This document shows, piece by piece, positions 1 to 8,882 of a DNA stretch of 16,912 nucleotides. The notes below the pieces were generated by a model. The model had not been told where the DNA came from. It saw nothing but the letters and a program-made list of their open reading frames with translations, and made no database searches. Made by a program: the position numbers and the translations under genes. The stretch is taken from positions 1-16,912 of the forward strand of contig JAIRRK010000154.1 in NCBI GenBank assembly GCA_031256015.1, written 5' to 3'. Positions within the stretch are counted from its first letter, which is position 1; each line of letters begins with the position of its first letter. The stretch comes from Dysgonamonadaceae bacterium (GTDB lineage Bacteria > Bacteroidota > Bacteroidia > Bacteroidales > Azobacteroidaceae).

Positions 1-1476
1 ATCATCCATTCCCCAGTTTCCGCCTCGGCAAAAAATACGAACGCCATTCACCCGGATAACCAAATAAGCACCTATCGGATCGTCGTTCGATAATTCTTCC
101 AAACCCGAAACATCGGCATCCGGATAAAGAGTCGGAATTTGTATTTCTTCATCGTAATATTTCCTGTTGATATAATCGAATATCGGTTTGCCGTTTTTGA
201 TTGTTCTTACCGGAGAATAAGCAAATCGCTGATTTTTATCCGAAACATGAGCCATCAGTTCGTAAGACATTTCGCGAATACCCCAACGGATTTTTCGTGA
301 ATCGGAAAGTTCATTTTTGCCGGTAAAAACTTTCAGTTCGGCGTGATATAGATGTTGTTCTCCGTATCCGTTCGGCCACCACAGACGCGGATTTTCAACA
401 ATCAGTCCGGAATGATTTTCTGGCGACAGCGTCACGGTTCTACTTTCGTTGGGCGATAGTTGATAAGGTTGTTTAATTTCAACATGCTCATCCATGTTGA
501 AAACCAAATTTCCCGAAACGGATTGGGAAGATGTATTTTGAATATCCGCATGAATGGTTATTTTCGCTTGTTTGTAATCCGAGGAAAGTTCTGTTATGAT
601 TTGCGGATCGGATAAAACAACTTTGTCGGAAGCCGTTAATCGTACATCTTGCCAAATCCCGATATTCCGGTCTCTAATTCCCGGCATCCAATCCCAACCT
701 TCCGAACAGATAAATGTCGGGCCATCCAAACATAATTGTCCGCCGTTAAGTCCTTGTCCTGCTTTCATCGATTGTTCGTGAGGGATTCCCGGATTATTCG
801 GAGGAAAAATATGAACAACCAACACATTTTTCTCCGATTTTTTGATTAAATCGGTGACTTCAAATTTGCCGCGAATAAAGGCTCCGTCTATATTTCCTAA
901 TTTTGTTTCATTCAAAAAAACCTCCGCTCGATAATTAATTCCGTTGAACAATAATCGATATTGTTTATTGTCGGATAGTTCCGGAGTTTCAAACACGATT
1001 CGATACCACCAATCCATGCGGCAAAGAGTATCCGGGATACTCAAATTGTTTAATCCGAAATAGGGGTCGGGATAAATTCCCTGATCGACCAATGTTGTCA
1101 GAACGGTTCCGGGAACAATTGCATTCAGCCAATTTTGAGTATTCAGTTCAGGGTCGAAAAGAGATTCTCCGGATTCGATTAATCTCTCGGAAGCGGATAA
1201 TTCCCATCCGTCGGAAAGAATCCATTCTCTTTGATTGACCGGTATCAGTTGTGTAGTTTTATTTATTTTTGCTTTTCTTTCCAGAATTTGAAACGAGGCA
1301 TTTCCTTTCGGCATTTCTTCGTCCGGTTGATTATTCCGTAATCCGTTCCAAAGATACATCCATCGCACTTGCGGCTTTTGAGCAAAACTCGCTGCCGAAA
1401 AAGAAAAAATAAGGAGGGACAATAACAAACAAAACCGGATTTTCTCTGTAATAAAATAGTTCTTCATTGTATTCAT
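1..1476 (-). CDS. Secreted glycoside hydrolase family 2 enzyme, exo-beta-glucosaminidase/beta-mannosidase-like (partial, C-terminus beyond window)
   Basis: Reading the minus strand from the ATG at 1476-1474 gives 492 codons without a stop, running off the left edge. Residues 13-32 form a signal peptide ending SFA|Q, so the protein is exported. Residues about 85-280 are a GH2 sugar-binding jelly roll, with the VPGT block (121-124) and the family signature GWDWMPGIRDRNIGIW (260-275). Residues about 285-400 look like the Ig-like GH2 domain, and NGVRIFCRGGNWGMDD (477-492) opens the TIM barrel. The RGGNW block is typical of the exo-beta-D-glucosaminidase and mannosidase branch of GH2. The catalytic glutamates would lie beyond the edge, so activity and exact substrate cannot be judged. 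A second ATG at 1467 is an alternative start. The gene begins 21 nt after the porE stop on the same strand, so read-through from porE is plausible. No T9SS signal can be assessed. Confidence 0.88.
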   Translation of the reverse strand, partial: MNTMKNYFITEKIRFCLLLSLLIFSFSAASFAQKPQVRWMYLWNGLRNNQPDEEMPKGNASFQILERKAKINKTTQLIPVNQREWILSDGWELSASERLIESGESLFDPELNTQNWLNAIVPGTVLTTLVDQGIYPDPYFGLNNLSIPDTLCRMDWWYRIVFETPELSDNKQYRLLFNGINYRAEVFLNETKLGNIDGAFIRGKFEVTDLIKKSEKNVLVVHIFPPNNPGIPHEQSMKAGQGLNGGQLCLDGPTFICSEGWDWMPGIRDRNIGIWQDVRLTASDKVVLSDPQIITELSSDYKQAKITIHADIQNTSSQSVSGNLVFNMDEHVEIKQPYQLSPNESRTVTLSPENHSGLIVENPRLWWPNGYGEQHLYHAELKVFTGKNELSDSRKIRWGIREMSYELMAHVSDKNQRFAYSPVRTIKNGKPIFDYINRKYYDEEIQIPTLYPDADVSGLEELSNDDPIGAYLVIRVNGVRIFCRGGNWGMDD

Positions 1477-1497
1477 GATTTAATTCGCTATCCTTGC

Positions 1498-3465
1498 TTA
1501 CATTAACCGATACGTGACAGAAAGAACTTGAAATTCCGTTCTTCGGTTAATTTGGTCTGCTTTTGCTTGTTGAATCGGATCCAAAGTTTCAATAAATTCG
1601 ATATTCAGTTCTTGACCTTCAGGAAGGAAATCAAACTGTTCCGCCACTTTTTTGCTGACGGTTGTCGGAGTAGATTTTCCATACCCTTTGGCCACTAAAC
1701 GATCGGGAGCGATACCTCCTTTTATCAGATAATCCACAACCGATTGCGCCCGCCGTTGCGACAAGTTGAGGTTATATTCTTCCGAGCCTTTTCTGTCGGT
1801 GTGAGCCAATAATTCGATTGTTACATTCGGATTGTCCTCAAGCATGGCGATTAACTCTTCCAACGCTTCTTTCGATTCCGGACGTAAGGTGGCTTTATCG
1901 AAATCGTAGAAAATATTTTCTATTAATACCGGCCGTGTAATCGGCGGAAGGTAAAAATCGACATAAAAAGTTTCGCTTTTTTGTTCATTCGGGACTGATA
2001 GTGTTTGTTTCCGGTTGAGGTGATCCGGAGCACTTGCCATCATTACATATTCCATTCCCGGTGTGACTTCCATGAAATAGGTGGCATCGCCGCGAGCAAA
2101 TATGCGTTCGTTTGTTCCATCTTTTCCGACTATTCGGACGGTTGCTCCGGGAAGGTCATTTTCCTCATGATCCAAAATCCATCCTTCCACGTAAACATAA
2201 GTTCCCGGAAGATCGAATGAATAAATATGATCTGTTCCTTTTCCGTCATTGCGATTACTGCTGAAATATCCCGATTCTTTTTTCCCCATGAAAGTGATTC
2301 CGAAATCATCACCCTGACTGTTAATCGGTGCTTTCATGTTTTCGACTAACCATTTTCCTCTGCTTTCTCTCGCTCTGAAAATGTCTAACCCTCCCATACC
2401 CGGATGTCCGTCGGATGAAAAATACAAAAGACTGTCTTCACGTATATAAGGAAACATTTCATCGCCCGGAGTATTGATTTCCGGTCCTAAATTCTCCGGA
2501 AACAGCGACCCGATTCCATCGAGAGAAATTCGCCAAATATCTTTTCCTCCATATCCGCCCTCTATGTCCGAAACGAAGTATAGATAACCGTCGGCTCCCA
2601 CAGCCGGATGAGCGGCCATGTGAGTCGAATCTTTAAATATTTCGACTTTTGTTCCGGCAGCCCATTGAGCACCGGAGCGAGCTGAAACACGAATCTCTGC
2701 CGTGTACTGAGAATCTTCTCCCGAAGCACAATAGGTGTAATACATTTGGGACCCATCGGCGGTGAAAGACGGCGTTCCTTCATCAAATTCCGTGTTTACG
2801 CCGCTTGATATAGCTTCCGGTTTCAGCCATTGTTTTTTTTCATCCTGTCTGATCAGGAAAAAGTCGTTATTTTTCACTCCGGTAATCGGACTTTTTTCAT
2901 CACCCGATGCTTCTTTACGGGAAGAAGTAAATATAATTTGATCGTAATCGGAACCGTAAAACATGGGAGAAAATTCTCCGTCACGAGAATTCCATTTATC
3001 CATCTTCTTTACTTTGTGACGAGTAGGATTCTTTTTCCATTCGGGAGCCGATTCACAACCTTTGATTCCATTTTTAGCCAACCTATTTTCAGGGTCGATT
3101 TCAAGGAAAGCATTGTATTGTTTAATTGCCTCCGCATAGCGGCCTAGTTTGTGATTCATTTGTGCCTGATGCAATACGGCCGTACTGTCTATGTACTTGT
3201 ATCGTATGGCATTGGTATATCCGCTCAATGCTCTATTCGGGTTATTAACCTTTTGAAAACATTCGCCCGTATGAAAAGCGACACTTCCCCGTAAATGAGT
3301 TTTTTTTGATGACGTTTTTTGGTAAACACGTCTGTATATTTGAGCTGCTTCATAATATTCTCCTCTCTCGTGACGTTCTACGGCATCACTCAACTTGGCC
3401 GATTTGCAGGAAAAGAGCCAAACAACGGTTGAAATAACGGTGAGAAAAGATAAAAAACGTGTCAT
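1498..3465 (-). CDS. porE: PorE, type IX secretion OmpA-family lipoprotein (TPR, beta-propeller, CRD, OmpA_C)
   Basis: 655 aa. The N-terminus is a lipoprotein signal with lipobox LFSC and Cys20. The domain order is that of Porphyromonas gingivalis PorE. TPR-like helices lie at about 25-135. PD40/WD40-like propeller strands at about 155-415 carry repeated FSP/YFSSD-type blades (YFSSDG 348-353, YFSSNR 400-405). A carboxypeptidase-regulatory-like domain spans about 422-508 (VEGWI, LPGATVRI). An OmpA peptidoglycan-binding domain lies at about 515-655, with FYDFDKATLRP, D557 in HTDRKG and R572 in SQRRAQ as the expected diaminopimelate-binding pair. In the known system PorE anchors outer-membrane T9SS parts to peptidoglycan. 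It lies 84 nt downstream of the ABC-F gene on the same strand; no convincing promoter was found in that gap. A generic Pal/OmpA lipoprotein is less likely because of the four-domain layout. Confidence 0.9.
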   Translation of the reverse strand: MTRFLSFLTVISTVVWLFSCKSAKLSDAVERHERGEYYEAAQIYRRVYQKTSSKKTHLRGSVAFHTGECFQKVNNPNRALSGYTNAIRYKYIDSTAVLHQAQMNHKLGRYAEAIKQYNAFLEIDPENRLAKNGIKGCESAPEWKKNPTRHKVKKMDKWNSRDGEFSPMFYGSDYDQIIFTSSRKEASGDEKSPITGVKNNDFFLIRQDEKKQWLKPEAISSGVNTEFDEGTPSFTADGSQMYYTYCASGEDSQYTAEIRVSARSGAQWAAGTKVEIFKDSTHMAAHPAVGADGYLYFVSDIEGGYGGKDIWRISLDGIGSLFPENLGPEINTPGDEMFPYIREDSLLYFSSDGHPGMGGLDIFRARESRGKWLVENMKAPINSQGDDFGITFMGKKESGYFSSNRNDGKGTDHIYSFDLPGTYVYVEGWILDHEENDLPGATVRIVGKDGTNERIFARGDATYFMEVTPGMEYVMMASAPDHLNRKQTLSVPNEQKSETFYVDFYLPPITRPVLIENIFYDFDKATLRPESKEALEELIAMLEDNPNVTIELLAHTDRKGSEEYNLNLSQRRAQSVVDYLIKGGIAPDRLVAKGYGKSTPTTVSKKVAEQFDFLPEGQELNIEFIETLDPIQQAKADQINRRTEFQVLSVTYRLM

Positions 3466-3549
3466 GTATATGCTAATTTCACTGTATTTAAACTGATTTT
3501 TTGTCTAAATATTGTAATATCGGAAAATTAATCGGATTTCTTCCAAATC

Positions 3550-5169
3550 TTATTCGGCGCGAGACAGGTTTATATAATTTATTTCCGATGTTATCCGCTT
3601 ACAGACAACTTCCTGTACAAAATATTTATCATGAGAAATTAACAATAATGTTCCTTGATACGATTGGATAGCAGAAGTAAGAATTTCCATACTTTGTATA
3701 TCCAAATTGTTTGTCGGTTCATCTAAAATTAGAAGGTCGGGAGCCTTATTTTCTGCTTGGAGACAACACAAAAGCAAACGCATTTTTTCTCCTCCACTTA
3801 AACTTTGACAGGGTTTATTCCATGTGTCGTAAGAAAACAGAAATCGGTTGAGAAGTATTTTGATTTCATGATCGAGCAATTTTCTTGAATTGTACTTTGA
3901 AATTTGCTCCAATACCGAATATTGATTTTTAATCATCGAATAATCCTGATCGATGGCAATAAAATTCAAATCATTTGTTTTTATCATTCCCTGCGAGGCA
4001 TTTAAATTGCCTGTAATTAAATTAATTAAAGTTGTTTTTCCGCTTCCGTTACGTCCTTGTACGACAAATACCTCTCCGCTTCGTATTTGAAAATTCAAAT
4101 GATTTTTCCACAAATAATTTTTATTGTACGCAAAATTTAATTCTTTGGCTTCAACTAATATTTTTCCTTCATGCAAACCGGTATTTCCTATATCTAACTT
4201 GAGTTTCCGGATTTGTGCAGCTTTTTCTTTTATGTCCGACAAACTTTCTGAAATATGTTCAATTTTTGAATGATGAATGTCCTTCAATTTGGCTGTACTG
4301 CTTTCCGATTTTCTTTGTAAATTCCCCATGCTGATGCGAGAAAGTCCCTTTTTAGCACTTAATTTTTCTCCTCTGACCGAATGTTTATTTTGTCGTTCAA
4401 TTGTTTCAATTGCAATTTTCTTTGCTTTTTTCAATTCTTTTTCGTTTTCCGCCAATTGGTTTTGAATGGCATTTATTTTTTTCTCTTTTTCGGAAATATA
4501 AAAATCATAATTTCCTCCATAGAGTTCAATTCTGTCTTTTTGTAATTCCAAAGTTGGAGAAAGTAAATTCAATAAAGTGCGATCGTGGCTGACAATCAAT
4601 AAAGTTGAAGTTGTTTTTTCAATCAACTGATAAAGTCGGGAACGACTTTCCGAATCAAGATGATTAGTTGGTTCATCCATTAAAATAATTTTCGGAGAAT
4701 GAACTGAAATCCCGGCTAAAAAAACTTTCGTTTTTTCTCCTCCGCTTAATGTGCCCATTGATTGGTCGAATGAAAAATGTTCCAAATTCCAGTCTTTAAG
4801 TGCAGAAACCGCTCTTTCGTTTATGCTCCAATCGTCGTTGAGAATATTAAAATTTTCAACAGAAGCATCTCCCTCCAAAATATTTTTTAAAGCAATTCTT
4901 TTGTGTTCGATTTCCAAAGCTTGCGCAATCGTTAAATGATTGTATTGTCCAAAATGCTGAGGAATATAATACGGCTTTTCGTCAAAAATCATTTCTCCTT
5001 CCGAAAAGGGAAATTTCCCGGATACTATTTTTAAAAGCGTTGATTTGCCAGAACCGTTATTTCCGATAAGAGAAACTTTTTGTTTCGACTTTAATGAAAA
5101 TGAGATGTGTTGAAATAAAATTTCCCGGTTGGGAAGAATATAAGATAATTCTTTAATTACAAACGACAT
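3550..5169 (-). CDS. ABC-F family ATPase (tandem ABC domains, no membrane segments)
   Basis: 539 aa with two ABC cassettes and no transmembrane helices, the hallmark of ABC-F proteins, which act on the ribosome rather than in transport. Cassette 1 has Walker A GNNGSGKST (36-44), signature LSGGE (141-145), Walker B with catalytic Glu in IILMDEPTNHLD (161-172), and the SHD switch (194-196). Cassette 2 has GRNGSGKTT (372-380), LSGGE (457-461), LLILDEPTNNLD (479-490) and SHD (512-514). The inter-domain linker, about residues 225-330, is helical and basic, with a conserved-looking SAKKGLSRISMGN stretch; this segment reaches the peptidyl-transferase centre in characterised members. Both cassettes look catalytically complete. 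Whether it is a housekeeping translation factor or confers ribosome-antibiotic resistance cannot be decided by eye. A near-perfect promoter lies upstream at 5297-5327. Confidence 0.88.
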   Translation of the reverse strand: MSFVIKELSYILPNREILFQHISFSLKSKQKVSLIGNNGSGKSTLLKIVSGKFPFSEGEMIFDEKPYYIPQHFGQYNHLTIAQALEIEHKRIALKNILEGDASVENFNILNDDWSINERAVSALKDWNLEHFSFDQSMGTLSGGEKTKVFLAGISVHSPKIILMDEPTNHLDSESRSRLYQLIEKTTSTLLIVSHDRTLLNLLSPTLELQKDRIELYGGNYDFYISEKEKKINAIQNQLAENEKELKKAKKIAIETIERQNKHSVRGEKLSAKKGLSRISMGNLQRKSESSTAKLKDIHHSKIEHISESLSDIKEKAAQIRKLKLDIGNTGLHEGKILVEAKELNFAYNKNYLWKNHLNFQIRSGEVFVVQGRNGSGKTTLINLITGNLNASQGMIKTNDLNFIAIDQDYSMIKNQYSVLEQISKYNSRKLLDHEIKILLNRFLFSYDTWNKPCQSLSGGEKMRLLLCCLQAENKAPDLLILDEPTNNLDIQSMEILTSAIQSYQGTLLLISHDKYFVQEVVCKRITSEINYINLSRAE

Positions 5170-5296
5170 AACTGAAAATGATAAATAAGATGAATACTCT
5201 GATAATTCGGAGATCGGTTTTCATTAACCGCATAACAAATACAAGTATCAACTATATTCTACATTTCAGTTTGTTTTTATTAGATGTTTGCAAATG

Positions 5297-5327
5297 CAAA
5301 ATTAGGGTGATTTTGTAAGAAAACAAA
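5297..5327 (-). promoter_or_regulatory. Bacteroidetes-type promoter for the ABC-F gene
   Basis: On the minus strand, TTTG (5327-5324) is followed after exactly 19 nt by TAATTTTG (5304-5297). This matches the Bacteroidetes sigma-ABfr -33/-7 consensus (TTTG and TAnnTTTG). The predicted transcript starts near 5290, giving an untranslated leader of about 120 nt before the ATG at 5169. No leader-peptide ORF was established. Confidence 0.7.
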
Positions 5328-5334
5328 ATCTTAC
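5309..5334. repeat. Overlapping inverted repeats at the -33 region of the ABC-F promoter
   Basis: GATTTTGT (5309-5316) and ACAAAATC (5323-5330) form a perfect 8 bp inverted repeat around a 6 nt spacer. A second inverted repeat, GTAAGA (5315-5320) and TCTTAC (5329-5334), shares part of the same bases. The cluster covers the -33 element at 5324-5327, so it could be an operator. It could also simply reflect AT-rich sequence. Confidence 0.4.
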
Positions 5335-5400
5335 GAATCATAATATCCGGACAGGGATAAATTTTTATGAATTTCGTTCATGAAAAAGAAAAAGAAATTT

Positions 5401-5408
5401 TATTTTTG
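5401..5408 (+). promoter_or_regulatory. -7 element TATTTTTG upstream of alanine dehydrogenase
   Basis: TATTTTTG fits TAnnTTTG exactly and ends 22 nt before the ATG at 5431. No clear TTTG is found 19-21 nt further upstream, so this is a half-supported promoter. If it is used, transcription begins near 5415. The ATG at 5380 would then lie outside the mRNA, which supports 5431 as the true start. Confidence 0.45.
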
Positions 5409-5430
5409 CAGACAAATTAAATTTAATAGT

Positions 5431-6516
5431 ATGAAAATAGGAATTCCAAAAGAAATAAAGAATAACGAAAATCGAGTTTCTTTAACTCCCGGAGGGGCAC
5501 AAGTATTCATTCAACACGGACACGAAGTTTTCATTCAATCCTCAGCGGGAAAGAATAGTGGTTTTGACGATGATTCTTACGTTAAAGTAGGAGCAAAAAT
5601 ACTTCCTTCGGCGAAAGATATTTTTGAGATTGCAGAAATGATTATGAAAGTAAAAGAACCTATTGCCGAAGAATACAATTTAATTCGTTCCGGTCAATTG
5701 CTTTTTACCTATTTTCATTTTGCTGCAGATGAAACGCTTACGCGAGCTATGATGAAAAGTAATGCTATCTGCATCGCTTACGAAACAGTTGAGAAAGCTG
5801 ATCGGTCGTTGCCGCTGTTAACTCCGATGTCGGAGGTTGCCGGAAGAATGTCGACTCAACAAGGAGCCAAATATTTAGAAAAACCGCAAGGAGGTAAGGG
5901 CATTTTGTTAGGAGGAGTCCCCGGCGTTAAGCCTGCACACGTTTTAGTTCTTGGAGGAGGTGTTGTCGGTACACATGCTGCATGGATGGCTGCCGGATTG
6001 GGAGCTCACGTTACGATTATGGATATTTCGTTGCCTCGTTTGCGTTATTTAAGTGAAGTAATGCCGGCCAATGTGGACACGATGATGTCGAGCAGATACA
6101 ATATAGAACAACTTCTCCCCAACGCCGATATGATTATCGGAGCCGTTTTGATTCCCGGAGCCAAAGCACCGCACCTGATTACCAAAGATATGTTGAAATT
6201 AATTCCGAAAGGTTCGGTATTGGTGGATGTGGCAATTGACCAAGGAGGATGTTTTGAGACTTCTCACCCGACAACACACGCCGATCCGGTTTATGAAGTA
6301 GACGGAATTTTACATTATTGTGTTGCCAATATTCCGGGAGCAGTTCCTGTCACCTCAACAAGTGCATTAACAAATGCAACCCTTCCTTATGCTTTATTAT
6401 TAGCCGATTTAGGCTGGGAAAAAGCTTGTGAATCTCATGCCGATTTAAAAGCCGGCTTGAATATTCTTAATGGAAAGATTGTCAATCAGGCAGTTGCACA
6501 AACATTCAATTTGTAG
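5431..6516 (+). CDS. ald: Alanine dehydrogenase (NAD-dependent, L-alanine to pyruvate and ammonia)
   Basis: 361 aa from the chosen ATG, close to the usual length of about 370. Start choice: an ATG at 5380 is in frame, but its extra 17 residues are lysine/phenylalanine-rich and overlap a promoter-like element, while [20 protein letters not shown] is the standard family N-terminus. The catalytic set falls at textbook positions: Arg15 and Lys75 (substrate carboxylate), His96 and Asp270. The nucleotide-binding glycine motif is [10 protein letters not shown] (171-180). The enzyme reversibly deaminates alanine with NAD+ in the cytoplasm, feeding pyruvate and ammonia metabolism. It is monocistronic as far as can be seen. 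It converges on ahpF with a 20 nt gap, too short for a separate bidirectional terminator; none was found. Confidence 0.95.
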   Translation: MKIGIPKEIKNNENRVSLTPGGAQVFIQHGHEVFIQSSAGKNSGFDDDSYVKVGAKILPSAKDIFEIAEMIMKVKEPIAEEYNLIRSGQLLFTYFHFAADETLTRAMMKSNAICIAYETVEKADRSLPLLTPMSEVAGRMSTQQGAKYLEKPQGGKGILLGGVPGVKPAHVLVLGGGVVGTHAAWMAAGLGAHVTIMDISLPRLRYLSEVMPANVDTMMSSRYNIEQLLPNADMIIGAVLIPGAKAPHLITKDMLKLIPKGSVLVDVAIDQGGCFETSHPTTHADPVYEVDGILHYCVANIPGAVPVTSTSALTNATLPYALLLADLGWEKACESHADLKAGLNILNGKIVNQAVAQTFNL

Positions 6517-6536
6517 AACCGAAGGAAATCACTTGT

Positions 6537-8093
6537 TTAATAAGTACCTCGAATTCGATCATCAAAAGCGGAAAGGGCAGCTTTTGCTCCTTCTCCCATA
6601 GAAACGATTATTTGTTTATATGGAACCGAAGAAACATCTCCGGCAGCATAAATTCCCGGGATATTTGTTCTGCAGTGATTATCGATTTCAATTTCTCCTT
6701 TGGAATTAATCCGAACAATCTCTCTGAAGGCCGAACTATTGGGCATTAGACCGATTTGAACGAAAATACCATTCAAATCAATCAAACGTTCTTCTCCTGT
6801 TTTTCGGTCTTTTACTTTTATTCCGACAACCCGATTGTTATCTCCGATTACTTCCAAAGTTTGAGAGCTGAGATAAACTTCTACATTCGGAAGACTTTGT
6901 AATTTTTCCTGAAGCACTTGATCGGCTTTCAATTCGTCTAAAAATTCCAGAACAGTTATTTTCGAACAGATGCCGGCTAAGTCGATTGCTGCTTCTATTC
7001 CCGAATTTCCTCCTCCGATAACAGCCACATGCTTATTCTTGTAAAACGGGCCATCGCAATGAGGACAAAAAGCAACTCCTTTGCCGATGTATTTTGATTC
7101 TCCTTCCACATTCAGTTTTCTCCAACTCGCTCCTGTTGCAATAATGAGAGCCGGAGCGGAAAATATTTCACCGCCTTTTGCTGTAATTACCTTATTTTTC
7201 CCTTCCAATTTAAGGCTTTCTACTGTTCTATTCTCAAATACCTCAATCGGATATTCCTGTAGATGTTTCCGTAAATCTTCTGCTAATTTACTTCCGGTTG
7301 TATGAGGGATAGAAATTACATTTTCAATTCCGACTGTTTCTTTTACTTGTCCTCCTACGTTATTTGCAATAACAGCAATTTTTAATCCTTTGCGAGCCAG
7401 ATAAATAGCGGAAGAACTTCCGGCCGGACCGGCTCCGATAACTAAAACATCGAACTCTTTTCTTTCCGTTGCGGTATTTTCATTTTTTTCGGTTCCGTAT
7501 TTTCCTTCCATTTTGTCTAATAATTCTCCAAAATCGGCTCTTCCGGAATGAATAAATTCTCCGTCGGCGAACACGGCGGGAACTCCTTGAATCTTTAATT
7601 TGTCAACCTCTTCCTGATTGATTGCACCATCCACAATCTCATGGGAAATATTCGGATTAATAATCGTCATTAAGTTAATTGCCTGAACTACATCAGGACA
7701 GTTCGTACAAGTCAGTGAAATGTATGTCTTAATATGGATTTTACCTTTTAATGATTTTACCCGATTCTGAATAAATTCATCCGGAAAATTTTTTCCTTTC
7801 CCGTCGCAATTGAGTATGGCCAATAACAAAGTAGAAAATTCGTGTCCATTTGGAACTGCCCGGAATATAATTCCCGTTTTCTTGTTTTCTTTGACTATCT
7901 CGAACTTCAGGTCGTTTCCTTGGTTTATCTTACATTCGATTTTGTCGGAACAAGAAGCCAAGTCTTCCAACAGGCCGATTAATTCCGCTTTACTTTCGTG
8001 ATTATCAGACACGTAAATGTCTAAAGTGAAAGAAGATGAAAGGTTTGAGAATATTGATTTCACCTGATCTTTTAATGCTTCATCTAACATCAT
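6537..8093 (-). CDS. ahpF: Alkyl hydroperoxide reductase subunit F (NADH-peroxiredoxin oxidoreductase)
   Basis: 518 aa, the normal full length for AhpF. The N-terminal tandem thioredoxin-fold domain occupies residues 1 to about 200 and carries the redox pair Cys129/Cys132 (SLTCTNCPDV), at the same numbering as the enterobacterial enzyme. The rest is a thioredoxin-reductase-like flavoprotein. It has FAD motif GAGPAGSSSA (220-229), catalytic CPHC (Cys343/Cys346), NADH-binding GGGNSG (360-365) and C-terminal FAD motif IYAAGDVS (481-488). It passes electrons from NADH through its N-terminal dithiol to AhpC. ATG codons at 8093 and 8090 are adjacent, so either may start. The gene follows ahpC by 86 nt with a stable hairpin between, suggesting co-transcription with a reduced ahpF level. 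Confidence 0.96.
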   Translation of the reverse strand: MMLDEALKDQVKSIFSNLSSSFTLDIYVSDNHESKAELIGLLEDLASCSDKIECKINQGNDLKFEIVKENKKTGIIFRAVPNGHEFSTLLLAILNCDGKGKNFPDEFIQNRVKSLKGKIHIKTYISLTCTNCPDVVQAINLMTIINPNISHEIVDGAINQEEVDKLKIQGVPAVFADGEFIHSGRADFGELLDKMEGKYGTEKNENTATERKEFDVLVIGAGPAGSSSAIYLARKGLKIAVIANNVGGQVKETVGIENVISIPHTTGSKLAEDLRKHLQEYPIEVFENRTVESLKLEGKNKVITAKGGEIFSAPALIIATGASWRKLNVEGESKYIGKGVAFCPHCDGPFYKNKHVAVIGGGNSGIEAAIDLAGICSKITVLEFLDELKADQVLQEKLQSLPNVEVYLSSQTLEVIGDNNRVVGIKVKDRKTGEERLIDLNGIFVQIGLMPNSSAFREIVRINSKGEIEIDNHCRTNIPGIYAAGDVSSVPYKQIIVSMGEGAKAALSAFDDRIRGTY

Positions 8094-8120
8094 TCAGTCT
8101 TTTTGATTTGTTGATTAAAA

Positions 8121-8144
8121 ACGGAGTAAAATCAATTACTCCGT
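8121..8144 (-). terminator. ahpC-ahpF intercistronic hairpin (attenuating terminator or 3' stabiliser)
   Basis: ACGGAGTAA (8121-8129) and TTACTCCGT (8136-8144) are a perfect 9 bp inverted repeat with a 6 nt loop. On the minus strand the stem is followed by a short U-rich run (TTTTTAATC). It lies after the ahpC stop and 27 nt before the ahpF start. Such a structure would let some transcripts end after ahpC, giving more peroxiredoxin than reductase, or protect the ahpC mRNA 3' end. Confidence 0.55.
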
Positions 8145-8179
8145 TCGTCAGTTTTACTAAAAAATTAAAAATGAATTGA

Positions 8180-8746
8180 TTAGATTTTTCCAACCAAATC
8201 AATGCCCGGTTTTAGTGTTTTATCTCCCTTTTTCCATTTTGCAGGACAAACTTCGTTGGGGTGTTCAGCCACAAAAATAGCGGCTTCCGCTTTACGAAGC
8301 AATTCACTTGCATTGCGTCCGATTCCATTATCATGAATTTCGCACACTTTTATTTGTCCTTCCGGATTAAACAAGAATGTTCCGCGATAAGCCAAACCCT
8401 CTTCCTCGATATGTACTCCTAAAGCACGAGTGAGGGCTCCCGTCGGATCGGCAAGCATCAGATATTGAATTTTCCGAATTGTTTCGGAAGCATCGTGCCA
8501 TGCTTTGTGTACAAAATGAGTATCTGTACTTACCGAATAAATTTCAATGCCTAATTCTTTGAATTTTGCATAATTATCTGCTAAATCCTCCAATTCGGTA
8601 GGACATACAAATGTGAAATCGGCAGGATAGAAGAAGAAAACTCCCCATTTTCCTTTTACCTCTTTATCGGTAATTGTTTTGAACTCGCCATTGTGATAGG
8701 CATTTACCTTAAACTCCGGAATGTAAGAATTAATAATTGGTGTCAT
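8180..8746 (-). CDS. ahpC: Alkyl hydroperoxide reductase subunit C, typical 2-Cys peroxiredoxin
   Basis: 188 aa, matching bacterial AhpC at about 187. The peroxidatic cysteine is Cys48 in FYPADFTFVCPTE, with the conserved Pro41 and Thr45 of the PxxxTxxC active site. The resolving cysteine is Cys167 in EVCPAKW near the C-terminus. The enzyme reduces hydrogen peroxide, organic peroxides and peroxynitrite in the cytoplasm, and is re-reduced by AhpF encoded just downstream. The eukaryotic GGLG/YF overoxidation-sensitivity motifs are absent (NGIG at 140-143, no C-terminal YF), as expected for a robust bacterial enzyme. Expression probably starts at the near-consensus promoter 8794-8825. Peroxide regulation (OxyR in related species) is likely by analogy, but no operator was recognised. 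Confidence 0.97.
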   Translation of the reverse strand: MTPIINSYIPEFKVNAYHNGEFKTITDKEVKGKWGVFFFYPADFTFVCPTELEDLADNYAKFKELGIEIYSVSTDTHFVHKAWHDASETIRKIQYLMLADPTGALTRALGVHIEEEGLAYRGTFLFNPEGQIKVCEIHDNGIGRNASELLRKAEAAIFVAEHPNEVCPAKWKKGDKTLKPGIDLVGKI

Positions 8747-8793
8747 TTTTTCTAACTTTTATAGATTAATATTTTAACTATTTGTAATGAGTA

Positions 8794-8825
8794 CAAAATT
8801 AGAATTGTTTTTTTGATAATGCAAA
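8794..8825 (-). promoter_or_regulatory. Bacteroidetes-type promoter of ahpC
   Basis: On the minus strand, TTTG (8825-8822) is separated by 20 nt from TAATTTTG (8801-8794). This fits the Bacteroidetes -33/-7 consensus exactly. A start near 8787 would give a leader of about 40 nt before the ahpC ATG at 8746. Confidence 0.72.
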
Positions 8826-8882
8826 CTATTTTCCAAAAAAATTTATTTTTTATTTTCAACTGATTTTTAAATAAGGATTTTG

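Noticed and set aside
5380..5430. N-terminal extension of alanine dehydrogenase from the ATG at 5380
   Set aside because: The 17 extra residues are not part of the family, and the segment contains a TATTTTTG promoter element; the start at 5431 places the catalytic residues at standard numbers.
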